Assembly (NCBI GenBank): GCA_009772895.1
Contig: WOUP01000015.1
Location: forward strand, 27,803-91,802
Reading direction: 5' to 3'
Origin: Puniceicoccaceae bacterium 5H
GTDB taxonomy: Bacteria > Verrucomicrobiota > Verrucomicrobiia > Opitutales > Oceanipulchritudinaceae
DNA: 64,000 nt
The position numbers were made by a program, and so were the translations under genes. The notes under the pieces are model-generated. The model searched no databases. It saw only the letters and a list, made by a program, of their open reading frames with translations, and was not told the DNA's origin. Positions 17,978 through 26,722 of the stretch are shown piece after piece; position 1 is the stretch's first letter; each line of letters starts with the position of its first letter.

Positions 17978-17994
17978 GCTGGGTAGCTCCCAGC
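17978..17994 (+). promoter_or_regulatory. Leader hairpin upstream of rplC
   Basis: GCTGGG (17978-17983) pairs with CCCAGC (17989-17994), loop TAGCT, followed 10 bases later by a T-rich run. It lies in the presumed leader of the rplC-rplD operon. In E. coli the S10 leader binds L4; with rpsJ split off here, a similar control element could sit before rplC. This role is inference. Confidence 0.3.
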
Positions 17995-18075
17995 TTCACA
18001 GCTCTATTTTCTTTTTTAAACCTCTAATGCAGGGTTTTTCATTGTCTGTTCACGCAGGCCCCTGCCGCTTAGATC

Positions 18076-18714
18076 ATGAATCAACTAATCGGTAAAAAGA
18101 TCGGGATGACCCAGGTCTATACGGACGACAACGTGCTCGTGCCGGTGACCGTCATTGAGGCTGGGCCTTGCCCGATCGTGCAAATCAAGACGCCCGAGAC
18201 GGATGGCTATCACGCTGTCCAGATCGGCTACGGCGCCAAAAAGGAGAAGAATACCTCCAAGTCCATGCAAGGCCACTTCAAGAAGGCCGGCGTGGAGCAG
18301 CAGCGTATCCTCCGCGAGATCCGTCTCGAAGATGCCGCCGAAGCCGAATTGGGCCAAGCGCTGACCGTCGAGATCTTCCAGGACCTGGAAAAGGTCGACG
18401 TGATCGCCAATACGAAGGGCCGCGGCTTCTCCGGTGTGGTGAAGCGCTGGAACTTCCACGGCGGTCCTGCCTCGCACGGCTCCATGTTCCACCGCCGCGG
18501 TGGTTCCTATGGTATGTGCCAGTGGCCCGGTGAAATCCAGAAGGGCAAAAAGATGCCCGGCCACTACGGCACCGAGCAGCGCACCGTGCAAAACCTCAAG
18601 GTCGTCAAGGTGCTCGCCGACAAGAACCTCATCCTCGTCAAGGGCAGTGTGCCCGGCGCGAACGGCACGACCGTGATCGTCCGCCAGGCCATCAAGCAAC
18701 GTAAGTCCGCCTAG
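18076..18714 (+). CDS. rplC: 50S ribosomal protein L3
   Basis: The 212-residue protein binds near the peptidyl-transferase centre. The loop containing FHGGPASHGSMFHRRGGSYG is the L3 signature. It heads the S10-block transcription unit here. The start has no Shine-Dalgarno sequence. Confidence 0.97.
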   Translation: MNQLIGKKIGMTQVYTDDNVLVPVTVIEAGPCPIVQIKTPETDGYHAVQIGYGAKKEKNTSKSMQGHFKKAGVEQQRILREIRLEDAAEAELGQALTVEIFQDLEKVDVIANTKGRGFSGVVKRWNFHGGPASHGSMFHRRGGSYGMCQWPGEIQKGKKMPGHYGTEQRTVQNLKVVKVLADKNLILVKGSVPGANGTTVIVRQAIKQRKSA

Positions 18715-18734
18715 CCTGTTGGGAGACCCTACCG

Positions 18735-19367
18735 ATGAAACTCAAGCTTTATACCGCTGACGGCGCTTCCTCCTCCGAGAAGGAGTATGCCATCCCCTCT
18801 TACGAGGGTGACAAGGGTGTGCAGGCGCTGAAACAAGTGATTTTGGCCTATCAGGCCAATCGCCGCCAGGGCACCGTTTCCACCAAGACCGTGACCACCG
18901 TGCACGGCACCGGCAAGAAGCCGTTCCGCCAAAAGGGCACCGGCCGCGCCCGCCAGGGCTCGATGGTCCGCCCGCAGCACTACCACGGCGCCATTGCGCA
19001 CGGCCCGCAGCCGCGCGACTGGAGCCAGAAGGTCAACCGCAAGATGAAGCGCCTCGCGCTGGCCCGTGCTCTCTTCGAGCGCGCCAAGGACGGCGAAGTC
19101 GCGGTGATCGAAAAGTGGGAAGTGACGGAGCGCAAGACGAAGCTCTTCAACGCCATTCTCCAGAACATCGCTCCGGCCGGCCGCGTGCTTGTGCTCGACG
19201 ATTCCTGGTCTCACCAGAACATCCTTGCCGCCCGCAACCTCGCCCGTGTGGAGGTGACCGAGGCAGGCGATGTCAATGCCCTCGACCTGTGCGACTACGA
19301 TCGCGTCGTGGTGAGCGAGAAGGGCATCGAAAAGCTCCTCAGCCGTCTGAATGGAGGTAATGCGTAA
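18735..19367 (+). CDS. rplD: 50S ribosomal protein L4
   Basis: The 210-residue protein lines the exit tunnel. The extended loop reads KKPFRQKGTGRARQGSMVRP, the conserved tunnel-reaching element, and the C-terminal half has VLVLDDSW. A GGGAG ribosome-binding site precedes it. Its stop shares one base with the start of rplW. Confidence 0.96.
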   Translation: MKLKLYTADGASSSEKEYAIPSYEGDKGVQALKQVILAYQANRRQGTVSTKTVTTVHGTGKKPFRQKGTGRARQGSMVRPQHYHGAIAHGPQPRDWSQKVNRKMKRLALARALFERAKDGEVAVIEKWEVTERKTKLFNAILQNIAPAGRVLVLDDSWSHQNILAARNLARVEVTEAGDVNALDLCDYDRVVVSEKGIEKLLSRLNGGNA

Positions 19368-19657
19368 TGGCCCACGCCGCTAATATTCTTATTGAGCCGC
19401 TCCTGACCGAAAAGGCGACGGAAGCGCAAAGCAACCTGAACCAGTACACCTTCAAGGTCATGCCCCACGCCAATGCAACGGCGATCAAGCAGGCCATCGA
19501 AGAGCAGTTCGAGGTGAAGGTCGAGGCGGTGCAAACCGTCAACGTGAAGCCCAAGTTCAAGATGAACCGGATGCGCCGTGGTGTGATCGCCCGCCGCACC
19601 CCCTACAAGAAGGCCATCGTGCGCCTGAAAGAGGGTCAAACCATCGAACTCGTCTAA
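19367..19657 (+). CDS. rplW: 50S ribosomal protein L23
   Basis: The 96-residue protein sits at the tunnel exit, where SRP and trigger factor dock. The opening ILIEPLLTEKATEAQSNLNQY and the KVKPKF-type extended loop match L23. It overlaps rplD by one base (TAATG), and GGAGG upstream serves as ribosome-binding site. Confidence 0.95.
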   Translation: MAHAANILIEPLLTEKATEAQSNLNQYTFKVMPHANATAIKQAIEEQFEVKVEAVQTVNVKPKFKMNRMRRGVIARRTPYKKAIVRLKEGQTIELV

Positions 19658-19677
19658 TCGAGAAGGAGCGACACATC

Positions 19678-20526
19678 ATGCCCATCGTCACGAAACGTCC
19701 TCTTACCCCCTCGCAGCGCTACCGCGTGGTCAACCGGTCGCCGGAGCTCTCCAAGGAGCGCCCCGTCCGCAGCCTCGTCGAGCGCAAGACCAAGACCGGC
19801 GGTCGCAATGCCTACGGGCGCATGACCAGCCGTCGTCGCGGGGGCGGTCACAAGCAACTTTATCGCCGTATCGACTTCAAGCGCGAACGCATCGACCAAC
19901 CGGCCGAAGTCGTGCGCTTTGAATACGACCCGAATCGCAGCGCCCATATCGCGCTGGTGAAATACCAAGACGGCGAACTCCGCTATATCCTCGCGCCGAA
20001 TGGCCTGAAGGCAGGCGACACGATCGTCAACGCTTCCGAATCGGCCGAGTTCAAGCCCGGTAACAGCATGCCGCTCGCGAGCATCCCGCCGGCCACCCGC
20101 GTGCACGCCATCGAGCTGCAGCCGCGGACGAAGGCCAGCATGGTTCGCTCCGCCGGCGCCGCCGCCACCCTCGTCTCGATCGAGAAGGGCATGGCGACCC
20201 TGCGCATGCCGTCCGGCGAAGTCCGCATGGTCAACGCCGAATGCCGCGCCACCATCGGTGAAGTGGGTAACAGCACCCACGGCAACGAAAAGATGGGCAA
20301 GGCCGGCCGCAATCGCTGGAAGGGCCGTCGCCCCCGCGTCCGCGGTGTCGCGATGAACCCGATCGACCACCCCATGGGCGGTGGTCAGGGCAAGACCTCC
20401 GGCGGTGGCCACCCGGTCAGCCCGTGGGGCCAGCTCTCCAAGGGCTTCCCGACGCGCAAGCGCAGCAAGACCTCCAACAAGTATATCCTTGTCCGCCGCA
20501 ACGGTCGCAAGGTTCGCCAAAAGTAA
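19678..20526 (+). CDS. rplB: 50S ribosomal protein L2
   Basis: The 282-residue protein is needed for subunit joining and peptidyl transfer. GGGHKQLYRRIDFKR, RGVAMNPIDHPMGGGQGK and the following GGGHPVSPWG segment, with the critical histidine, are present. An AAGGAG ribosome-binding site precedes the start. Confidence 0.97.
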   Translation: MPIVTKRPLTPSQRYRVVNRSPELSKERPVRSLVERKTKTGGRNAYGRMTSRRRGGGHKQLYRRIDFKRERIDQPAEVVRFEYDPNRSAHIALVKYQDGELRYILAPNGLKAGDTIVNASESAEFKPGNSMPLASIPPATRVHAIELQPRTKASMVRSAGAAATLVSIEKGMATLRMPSGEVRMVNAECRATIGEVGNSTHGNEKMGKAGRNRWKGRRPRVRGVAMNPIDHPMGGGQGKTSGGGHPVSPWGQLSKGFPTRKRSKTSNKYILVRRNGRKVRQK

Positions 20527-20547
20527 TCCCGTTCTCCGTTACCAGAA

Positions 20548-20817
20548 ATGTCACGTTCACTGAAAAAAGGTTTCTACGTTGACCCCGGTCTCTGGGACAA
20601 GGTGCTCGCCGCGCAGGACAAGGACGACAAGCGTCCCATCAAGACCTGGTCCCGCCGCTCGACGATCACCCCGGAGTTCGTCGGTCTGAATCTCGACGTG
20701 CACAACGGCAAGGGCTTCGTCCCGGTGCACGTTACCGAAAACATGGTTGGCCACAAGCTGGGTGAATTCTCGCCCACGCGCACCTTCAAGGGTCACCAGC
20801 CGCACTCCAAGAAGTAA
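20548..20817 (+). CDS. rpsS: 30S ribosomal protein S19
   Basis: The 89-residue protein begins [12 protein letters not shown] and has [15 protein letters not shown] and [13 protein letters not shown], all S19 signatures. It contacts S13 in the 30S head. It lies 21 bases after rplB in the conserved order and has no clear Shine-Dalgarno sequence. Confidence 0.96.
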   Translation: MSRSLKKGFYVDPGLWDKVLAAQDKDDKRPIKTWSRRSTITPEFVGLNLDVHNGKGFVPVHVTENMVGHKLGEFSPTRTFKGHQPHSKK

Positions 20818-20837
20818 CTTTCGCCTCCTAGCAAGCC

Positions 20838-21224
20838 ATGGAAGTTAAAGCATCCCAACAATACGCGCGTATCTCGCCCAAGAAGGCCCGGGATATCGCC
20901 CGCGTGATCCAGGGCCGGCCCGCCCAGGAGGCGATCGACCTGCTCGAGTTCATCCCGCGCAAGGGCGCCAAGCTCTACCAGGAAGTTCTGAAGAGCGCCG
21001 TCGCCAACGCGGAAAACAATTTCAACCTGAATTCCGACAATCTGGTGGTGCGCTCCGCCGTGGCCGATCCGGGCCCCGCGTTCCGTCGCTTCCGCGCCGG
21101 CGCTCGTGGTTCCGCCAAGCCGATCCGCAAGCCCACCAGCCACCTGAAAGTCATTCTGGCCGAGAAGGTCCACGCGCATGATCACGACCACGATCATGAC
21201 CACGACCACGCTCACGCCCACTAA
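20838..21224 (+). CDS. rplV: 50S ribosomal protein L22 with histidine/aspartate-rich tail
   Basis: Residues 1-111 form a normal L22, with KKARDIARVIQGRPAQEA near the N-terminus and the tunnel hairpin around the GPAFRRFRAGARG segment. Residues 112-128 are an unusual tail of alternating histidine with aspartate or alanine (nine His, five Asp, three Ala). The codons alternate CAC/CAT and GAC/GAT, so the repeat is kept at protein level. It resembles metal-binding tails. The start has no good ribosome-binding site. Confidence 0.95.
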   Translation: MEVKASQQYARISPKKARDIARVIQGRPAQEAIDLLEFIPRKGAKLYQEVLKSAVANAENNFNLNSDNLVVRSAVADPGPAFRRFRAGARGSAKPIRKPTSHLKVILAEKVHAHDHDHDHDHDHAHAH

Positions 21225-21238
21225 AACCCGCACGAACT

Positions 21239-21880
21239 ATGGGACAAAAAGTTAATCCAATCGGTTTTCGTCTCGCCGTCCGTCGTGACTGGCAATCCCG
21301 CTGGTTCGCGCGGAAGCAGGACTTCGGCGCCAACCTCAACGAGGACTACCGCATTCGCTCGTTCCTCGAAGAGAAGTTCCGCTACGCCGCCGTGCCGCGC
21401 ATCTTCATCGAGCGTGCCGGCCAACGCGTCCGCGTCAAGGTCTTCACCGCCCGCCCGGGCATGGTGATCGGCCGCAAGGGCCAGGAGCTGGAGAAGGTGA
21501 AGGAGCAACTCGCCAAGATGGTGGGGCGCGACATCATCCTCGACATTCAGGAAGTCAAGAAGCCCGACCTCGTCGCCCAGTTGGTGGCCGAGTCCGTGGC
21601 CCTGCAGCTTGAGCGTCGTATTTCCTTCCGCCGCGCGATGAAGAAGGCCGTGCAAAGCACGATGAGCCTCGGCGCCGACGGTATCCGCCTGCAAGTGTCC
21701 GGCCGCCTTGGTGGCGCCGACATCGCTCGCACGGAGACGACGCGTTCCGGCCGTGTGCCCCTGCACACCCTGCGCGCCAACATCGACTACGGCTTCGCAG
21801 AAGCGCGCACCGTTTACGGCATCATCGGCGTCAAGTGCTGGTTGTGCCTGCCTGACGGCGAAAAGCCGCTGAGCCTCTAA
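21239..21880 (+). CDS. rpsC: 30S ribosomal protein S3
   Basis: The 213-residue protein has the KH domain with RPGMVIGRKGQELE and the C-terminal domain RLGGADIARTE, which together form part of the mRNA entry site. It lies 14 bases after rplV in the conserved order. The ATG is preceded by an A/C-rich stretch without a Shine-Dalgarno motif. Confidence 0.96.
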   Translation: MGQKVNPIGFRLAVRRDWQSRWFARKQDFGANLNEDYRIRSFLEEKFRYAAVPRIFIERAGQRVRVKVFTARPGMVIGRKGQELEKVKEQLAKMVGRDIILDIQEVKKPDLVAQLVAESVALQLERRISFRRAMKKAVQSTMSLGADGIRLQVSGRLGGADIARTETTRSGRVPLHTLRANIDYGFAEARTVYGIIGVKCWLCLPDGEKPLSL

Positions 21881-21917
21881 AACCCATCACTTTTAACGAT
21901 CCAATTTTCTTCGCGCC

Positions 21918-22334
21918 ATGCCTTTAATGCCGAAACGCACGAAGTACCGCAAGGTCCAGCGAGGTCGCAACCGTGGCCTCGCCAAGGGTGGTGACACCTT
22001 GGCCTTCGGTGAATACGGCATCCAGACGCTCGACCGCGGCCTCATTTCTGCCCAGCAGATCGAAGCCGCTCGTGTGGCCATCAACCGCTACCTCTCCCGT
22101 AAGGGCAAGGTCTGGATTCGCGTCTTCCCCCACCAACCGGTGACCAAAAAGCCGGCTGAAACCCGCCAAGGTAAGGGTAAGGGCGGTGTGGAATACTGGG
22201 CGGCCAACGTTCGCCCCGGTTTCATCCTCTTTGAGCTCTCGGGCGTTGCCCCGTCGCTCGCCCGCGAAGCCTTCCGCCTGGCTGACGGCAAGCTCCCGAT
22301 GCGCTGCCGTTTCATCACCAAGGATGGCCAATAA
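21918..22334 (+). CDS. rplP: 50S ribosomal protein L16
   Basis: The 138-residue protein has the L16 opening [17 protein letters not shown] (after a short MPL) and the [20 protein letters not shown] segment containing the arginine often hydroxylated in this family. It organises the A-site region. An ATG at 21927 is a possible alternative start. Confidence 0.96.
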   Translation: MPLMPKRTKYRKVQRGRNRGLAKGGDTLAFGEYGIQTLDRGLISAQQIEAARVAINRYLSRKGKVWIRVFPHQPVTKKPAETRQGKGKGGVEYWAANVRPGFILFELSGVAPSLAREAFRLADGKLPMRCRFITKDGQ

Positions 22335-22354
22335 CCCGAACCGATTGTCCAACC

Positions 22355-22570
22355 ATGGCGCTTGAAACCAAAGAACTTCGCGAACACCCCGTGGCCGAGC
22401 TCGAAAAGCAGCTGCGCGACCTGCAGGAGAAACTCCTGAAGGCCCGCCTCGACAAGCTGACCGGCCAACTGGAAAAAACCCACCTGCTAAAGGAGTACCG
22501 CCGCGATATCGCACGGTTGCTCACGGTGATCAACGAAAAGAACCGCCAGGCGGCAACCGCCCAGGCTTAA
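22355..22570 (+). CDS. rpmC: 50S ribosomal protein L29
   Basis: The 71-residue helical protein has the L29 pattern KELREHPVAELEKQLRDL and the second helix with LLKEYRRDIARLLTVINEK. It sits near the tunnel exit beside L23. The order rplP-rpmC-rpsQ is standard. Confidence 0.93.
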   Translation: MALETKELREHPVAELEKQLRDLQEKLLKARLDKLTGQLEKTHLLKEYRRDIARLLTVINEKNRQAATAQA

Positions 22571-22583
22571 CGAATTTATCGTA

Positions 22584-22859
22584 ATGAGCGAGTCGGCCCA
22601 ACGCAACAGCCGTAAAACCATTATCGGTCAAGTCACCTCCCGCTCTGGCGACAAGAGCATCAAGGTGACCTACGACTACAAGGTCCGCCACCCCCTTTAC
22701 CAAAAGGAAGTGAAGCGGAAGACCGTGGTGCACGTCCACGACGAGAAGAACGAAGCTGGCGTGGGTGACCGCGTCCTGATCATGGAAACCCGCCCCCTGA
22801 GCAAGCTCAAGCGCTTCCGGGTGGTGGAGGTGGTCCAGAAGGCCCCCGTCATCGGATAA
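22584..22859 (+). CDS. rpsQ: 30S ribosomal protein S17
   Basis: The 91-residue OB-fold protein has GQVTSRSGDKSIKVTYDYKV and VGDRVLIMETRPLSKLKRFR, the S17 signature. It is an early 16S rRNA binder. It starts 14 bases after rpmC. Confidence 0.95.
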   Translation: MSESAQRNSRKTIIGQVTSRSGDKSIKVTYDYKVRHPLYQKEVKRKTVVHVHDEKNEAGVGDRVLIMETRPLSKLKRFRVVEVVQKAPVIG

Positions 22860-22886
22860 CCCTGACCTGAAAGGAGACGAGATCCC

Positions 22887-23252
22887 ATGATTCAGATGGA
22901 AACAACGGTCGATGTCGCCGATAATACCGGCGCCAAGAAGGCCAAAATGATCCGCCGCCTCGGCCAGCCCACCCGCACCGCTTCCGTTGGTGACGAGGTC
23001 ATCGTGCACATCCGTGATTCTTCGCCGGATGCCGCGGTGAAAAAGGGCGCCGTGCACCGTGCCGTGATCGTGCGCACCCGCTACCCGATCCGCCGCGCGG
23101 ACGGCAGCTACCTGCGCTTCGACAGCAACGCGGTCGTCCTGATCAACGCCGACGGCGCCCCGCGTGGCAACCGTGTCTACGGCCCGATCGCTCGTGAACT
23201 GCGCCAAAAGCGCTACATGAAAATCATCAGCCTGGCCCCGGAGGTCCTCTAA
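22887..23252 (+). CDS. rplN: 50S ribosomal protein L14
   Basis: The 121-residue protein begins [18 protein letters not shown] and contains [18 protein letters not shown], typical of L14, which contacts L19 and the silencing factor RsfS. A strong AAGGAG ribosome-binding site precedes it. It lies two bases before rplX. Confidence 0.96.
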   Translation: MIQMETTVDVADNTGAKKAKMIRRLGQPTRTASVGDEVIVHIRDSSPDAAVKKGAVHRAVIVRTRYPIRRADGSYLRFDSNAVVLINADGAPRGNRVYGPIARELRQKRYMKIISLAPEVL

Positions 23253-23253
23253 G

Positions 23254-23502
23254 ATGAGCAAGATCAAAGCAGGTGACGAAGTCGTCGTGATCGCTGGGAA
23301 CGAACGTGGCACCCGTGCCAAGGTTCTCCAGGTGATCTCCAGCAAAGACCGCGTGCTGCTCGAAGGCGTGAACAAGCGCAAGCACCACGAAAAACCGCGC
23401 TCCGAAAGCGAGCCCGGCGGGATCATCGAGCGCGAGGCGCCGATCCACCTCTCCAACGTGATGCTGGCCAGCCGCTACGACAGCAAGGTCGCCAACAAGT
23501 AA
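23254..23502 (+). CDS. rplX: 50S ribosomal protein L24
   Basis: The 82-residue KOW-domain protein has KAGDEVVVIAGNERG at the N-terminus and NKRKHHEKPRSESEPGGI. It starts one base after the rplN stop, with GGAGG inside rplN as ribosome-binding site, so the two are probably translationally coupled. It is somewhat shorter than the usual ~100 residues. Confidence 0.94.
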   Translation: MSKIKAGDEVVVIAGNERGTRAKVLQVISSKDRVLLEGVNKRKHHEKPRSESEPGGIIEREAPIHLSNVMLASRYDSKVANK

Positions 23503-23581
23503 ATTTTTACCTTAACCGTTTTCTCAGGTCCACAGCCGCCGGTCGGTATCGGCGGCAGGAAACCGGGAAAACCCAAGCAAG

Positions 23582-24157
23582 ATGCCAAAACCGTTTTTGC
23601 AAGAACACTTCGAAAAGGTCGTCGCTCCTGAACTCCAGAAGGACTTCAACCTCGAGAATGTGCACCTCATCCCCCGCGTGAGCAAGATTGTGCTCAACAC
23701 GGGCTTCAACGCGACCCTCGACAAGGGCCAGATTGAGGAAACCGTGCGCGACCTGAGTTCCATCGCCGGCCAAAAGGCCGTGGTGACCAAGGCCCGCAAG
23801 AGTATTTCCAACTTCAAGCTCCGCGAAGGCATGCCCATTGGCGCCAAGGTGACCCTGCGGGGCGCCGCCATGTGGCACTTCCTCTACAAGACCCTCGCGG
23901 TCGCCCTGCCCGCCATCCGCGACTTCCGCGGTGTGAACGAAAAGTTCGATGGCGCCGGCAACTACACGCTGGGCATCAGCGATATCACCATTTTTCCAGA
24001 AATCTCCCAGGACGGCTCCAAGCGCCAGATGGGCCTGGATATCTGCATCGTGACGACGGCTGAGTCCGACGATTTGGGCCGCGAGCTGCTCCGCAAGCTC
24101 GGCATGCCCTTCCGTAAGCGCACGACCTCGCAAGAACCCGCAGCCGCCAACGCCTAA
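23582..24157 (+). CDS. rplE: 50S ribosomal protein L5
   Basis: The 191-residue 5S rRNA-binding protein has [15 protein letters not shown], the [19 protein letters not shown] block (here [16 protein letters not shown]) and [20 protein letters not shown]. The last ~12 residues ([11 protein letters not shown]) are an extra polar tail. It follows rplX after a 79-base gap that contains no clear feature. Confidence 0.95.
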   Translation: MPKPFLQEHFEKVVAPELQKDFNLENVHLIPRVSKIVLNTGFNATLDKGQIEETVRDLSSIAGQKAVVTKARKSISNFKLREGMPIGAKVTLRGAAMWHFLYKTLAVALPAIRDFRGVNEKFDGAGNYTLGISDITIFPEISQDGSKRQMGLDICIVTTAESDDLGRELLRKLGMPFRKRTTSQEPAAANA

Positions 24158-24171
24158 CCACGCACGATACC

Positions 24172-24477
24172 ATGGCCAAAAAGGGAATGATTGAACGCAA
24201 CAAGAAGCGCATCCGCCTGGTGGAAAAGCATGCCGCCAAGCGTGCGGAGCTGAAGCGCATCATTGCAGATCCGGAATCCTCGGACGAAGAGTTTTACGCC
24301 GCTCAGCGCAAGCTGGCCAAGCTGCCGCGTAACTCCAGCAAGATTCGTGTGCGCAACCGCTGCAGCATCACCGGGCGCCCGCGCGCCTACCTGCGTAAAT
24401 ACGGTGTCAGCCGGATTACCTTCCGCGAACTCGCTTCGCAAGGTAAGATCCCGGGCGTGACCAAGTCGTCCTGGTAA
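24172..24477 (+). CDS. rpsN: 30S ribosomal protein S14 (zinc-free type)
   Basis: The 101-residue length and the sequence [21 protein letters not shown] show the long S14 form without the CxxC...CxxC zinc site. The C-terminus [11 protein letters not shown] is conserved. It lies between rplE and rpsH as usual. Confidence 0.95.
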   Translation: MAKKGMIERNKKRIRLVEKHAAKRAELKRIIADPESSDEEFYAAQRKLAKLPRNSSKIRVRNRCSITGRPRAYLRKYGVSRITFRELASQGKIPGVTKSSW

Positions 24478-24512
24478 CTCCAGGCTGACCGCAACCCAAG
24501 ACCGCGAGAGCA

Positions 24513-24905
24513 ATGTCCGACACGATCAGCGACTTTCTCACAATTATCCGTAACGCCTACCGTTCTGGTAAGGATACCTGCTCGGGGCGTTACTCCAAGA
24601 TGCACCTGGCGATCGCCCAAATCCTCAAGGACGAGGGCTACATCCGCGACTTCGCGGAGGGCGCCGACGACAACGGCCACAAGGCCCTGGTGCTCACCCT
24701 CAAGTATGTGGACGATCAACCGGCCCTGACAGGCATCCGCCGCGTCAGCACCCCCGGTCGCCGCATGTATTTCCAATCCCGCGACATCCCCCGTACCCTC
24801 GGTGGCCTCGGCCTCGGTATCCTCACGACCTCCAAGGGCGTGCTCAAGGATCGCGATGCCCGCCGCCAGAACATTGGCGGGGAGATGATCTGCTCAGTTT
24901 GGTAA
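24513..24905 (+). CDS. rpsH: 30S ribosomal protein S8
   Basis: The 130-residue protein begins MSDTISDFLTIIRNAYRSGK and ends with ARRQNIGGEMICSVW, both S8 signatures. In E. coli S8 represses the spc operon by binding near rplE; no copy of that site was identified here. Confidence 0.95.
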   Translation: MSDTISDFLTIIRNAYRSGKDTCSGRYSKMHLAIAQILKDEGYIRDFAEGADDNGHKALVLTLKYVDDQPALTGIRRVSTPGRRMYFQSRDIPRTLGGLGLGILTTSKGVLKDRDARRQNIGGEMICSVW

Positions 24906-24932
24906 ACCCTCTACTGACCGGAGACAAAAGAC

Positions 24933-25475
24933 ATGAGTCGTATTGGTAAACTCCCCGTCGTCCTCCCTTCGAAGGTGAAGGCCGAAGTGAACAACGGCAC
25001 GGTCAAGATCGAGGGCCCCAAAGGGAAACTCGAAAAGACTTTCGACCCGAAGGCGGTGACGATCAAGCTCGAGGACAACCAGATCCTCGTCGAGCCCGTC
25101 AACACCCGTAACATCTTCAGCCGCTCGATGCACGGCACTGCCCGCAGTGTGATCAACGGTATGGTCCACGGCGTCGTCGATGGCTACGAAAAGAACCTTA
25201 CCATCAGTGGGGTGGGCTTCAAGGCCACGCTCAACGGCAAGATCCTGGAGCTCAACCTCGGTTACAGCCACGATATCAAGCACCCGGTGCCGGACGGCCT
25301 GACGGTGACCGTGGCCGAAAACACCAAGGTGAAGGTCCAGGGCATCGACAAGCAGCTGGTCGGCGAATTCGCCGCCCAGGTGAAGCGCTTCTACCCGGTT
25401 GAGCCTTACAAGGGCAAGGGCGTGATGATCGATGGCGAACACGTCATCCGTAAGGAAGGCAAGAAGGCCGGCTAA
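24933..25475 (+). CDS. rplF: 50S ribosomal protein L6
   Basis: The 180-residue protein has two L6 folds and the C-terminal signature EPYKGKGVMIDGEHVIRKEG. It contacts the sarcin-ricin loop. A GGAG ribosome-binding site precedes the start. Confidence 0.96.
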   Translation: MSRIGKLPVVLPSKVKAEVNNGTVKIEGPKGKLEKTFDPKAVTIKLEDNQILVEPVNTRNIFSRSMHGTARSVINGMVHGVVDGYEKNLTISGVGFKATLNGKILELNLGYSHDIKHPVPDGLTVTVAENTKVKVQGIDKQLVGEFAAQVKRFYPVEPYKGKGVMIDGEHVIRKEGKKAG

Positions 25476-25517
25476 TGCGGCCTGCCGCGTAACCCCTCAA
25501 CCGAGCGTACACGCACG

Positions 25518-25880
25518 ATGAAAGCTTTAGAACGCAAGAAAATGCTCCGCCAGAAGCGAGTCTGGCGCATCCGCAAGAAGGTGACCGGCACGGCCGAACG
25601 TCCCCGCCTCTGCGTGAATTTTTCCAACAAGCACATCTACGCCCAGGCGATCAACGACGAGGCGGGCACCACTGTAGTGGGTCTGTCCACGATGTCGAAG
25701 GGCCTGGACGAGAAGCTGAACGCCAACACCACCAGCGCCAAGACCCTTGGTGCCAAGTTCGGTGAAGCGCTCAAGAACGCCAACGTGCAGGCGGTCGTGT
25801 TCGACCGTCACGGTCGTCCGTATCACGGTCGGGTGAAGGAATTCGCCGACGCGGTGCGTGAGTCCGGCATCCAATTCTAG
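25518..25880 (+). CDS. rplR: 50S ribosomal protein L18
   Basis: The 120-residue protein has [21 protein letters not shown] and [20 protein letters not shown] near the C-terminus, as in L18, which binds 5S rRNA with L5. It ends 14 bases before rpsE. Confidence 0.95.
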   Translation: MKALERKKMLRQKRVWRIRKKVTGTAERPRLCVNFSNKHIYAQAINDEAGTTVVGLSTMSKGLDEKLNANTTSAKTLGAKFGEALKNANVQAVVFDRHGRPYHGRVKEFADAVRESGIQF

Positions 25881-25894
25881 CCCACCCTCGAGAC

Positions 25895-26686
25895 ATGAGC
25901 GAAGAATCCAATCAACAACAGCAACCTGCTTCGCCGATCCGTGCGCCGCAGGCGCCGCAGGCGCCTCAGCAGCCGGCTGAAGGCGATATCGTGGCATCGC
26001 GCCCGACGCGCGAGCGCACGAGTGCCGTGGTGGGCAAGATCGACCGTCCTCTCGAGGAAAATGCCGGTGGCCGTGGTGGCCGCGGTGGTCGTGGTCGTGG
26101 CCCTGGTGGCCGTGGCCCCGGTGGTCGCGGTCCTGGCGGCGGTCGTGGCCCGGGAGGCCGTGGTCGCGGAGGCCCTGGCGGTCGCGGTCGTGGTGACCGT
26201 GGTCAACCTCAGCAACAGCAAGAGGAAGATACCCTTTTCGAAAAAGTCGTGCACATCAACCGCTGCGCCAAGGTCGTGGCGGGTGGCCGCCGCTTCAGCT
26301 TCTCCGCTCTCGTAGTGGTGGGCGACCAGGACGGCAGCATCGGTGTCGGCTACGGCAAGGCCAAGGAAGTGCCCGAATGCATCCGCAAGGGCACGGAGCG
26401 CGCCAAGAAGAACATGCGCCCGGTGGCCCGCAAAAACAACACCATCCCGCACCAGGTGCTCGGCGAGCACGACGGCGGCAAGGTCCTCCTCAAGCCGGCG
26501 GTGCCGGGCACGGGGGTGATCGCTGGCGGCGGCGTGCGCGCGGTGCTCGAAGCTGCGGGCGTGAAGGACGTGCTGACCAAGAGCCTCGGTTCCAACAACC
26601 CGGCGGCCATGGTGCACGCGACGCTCGACGCGCTGAAGCAACTGCGCAGCCCGGAAGCGATCCGCGAGCTGCTCAAGGCCGAGTAA
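25895..26686 (+). CDS. rpsE: 30S ribosomal protein S5 with long Gly/Arg-rich N-terminus
   Basis: The 263-residue protein is about 100 residues longer than usual. Residues 1-57 are Gln/Pro/Ala-rich then charged, and 58-103 consist almost only of Gly, Arg and Pro in GGRG/PGGRG repeats, followed by a Gln run. The S5 core begins near residue 110 ([20 protein letters not shown]) and includes [17 protein letters not shown]5 acts at the mRNA entry site and in decoding fidelity. The next gene is rplO; rpmD, expected between them, is missing. Confidence 0.95.
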   Translation: MSEESNQQQQPASPIRAPQAPQAPQQPAEGDIVASRPTRERTSAVVGKIDRPLEENAGGRGGRGGRGRGPGGRGPGGRGPGGGRGPGGRGRGGPGGRGRGDRGQPQQQQEEDTLFEKVVHINRCAKVVAGGRRFSFSALVVVGDQDGSIGVGYGKAKEVPECIRKGTERAKKNMRPVARKNNTIPHQVLGEHDGGKVLLKPAVPGTGVIAGGGVRAVLEAAGVKDVLTKSLGSNNPAAMVHATLDALKQLRSPEAIRELLKAE

Positions 26687-26722
26687 CTCCGAGCCAGAAC
26701 CTCCAACCCATTCAATTTAGTC

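Noticed and set aside
26066..26205. GGTGGCCGTGGTGGCCG-type DNA repeats as a possible mobile or repeat element
   Set aside because: They are in frame and encode the Gly/Arg region of S5, and are better explained as coding low-complexity sequence.
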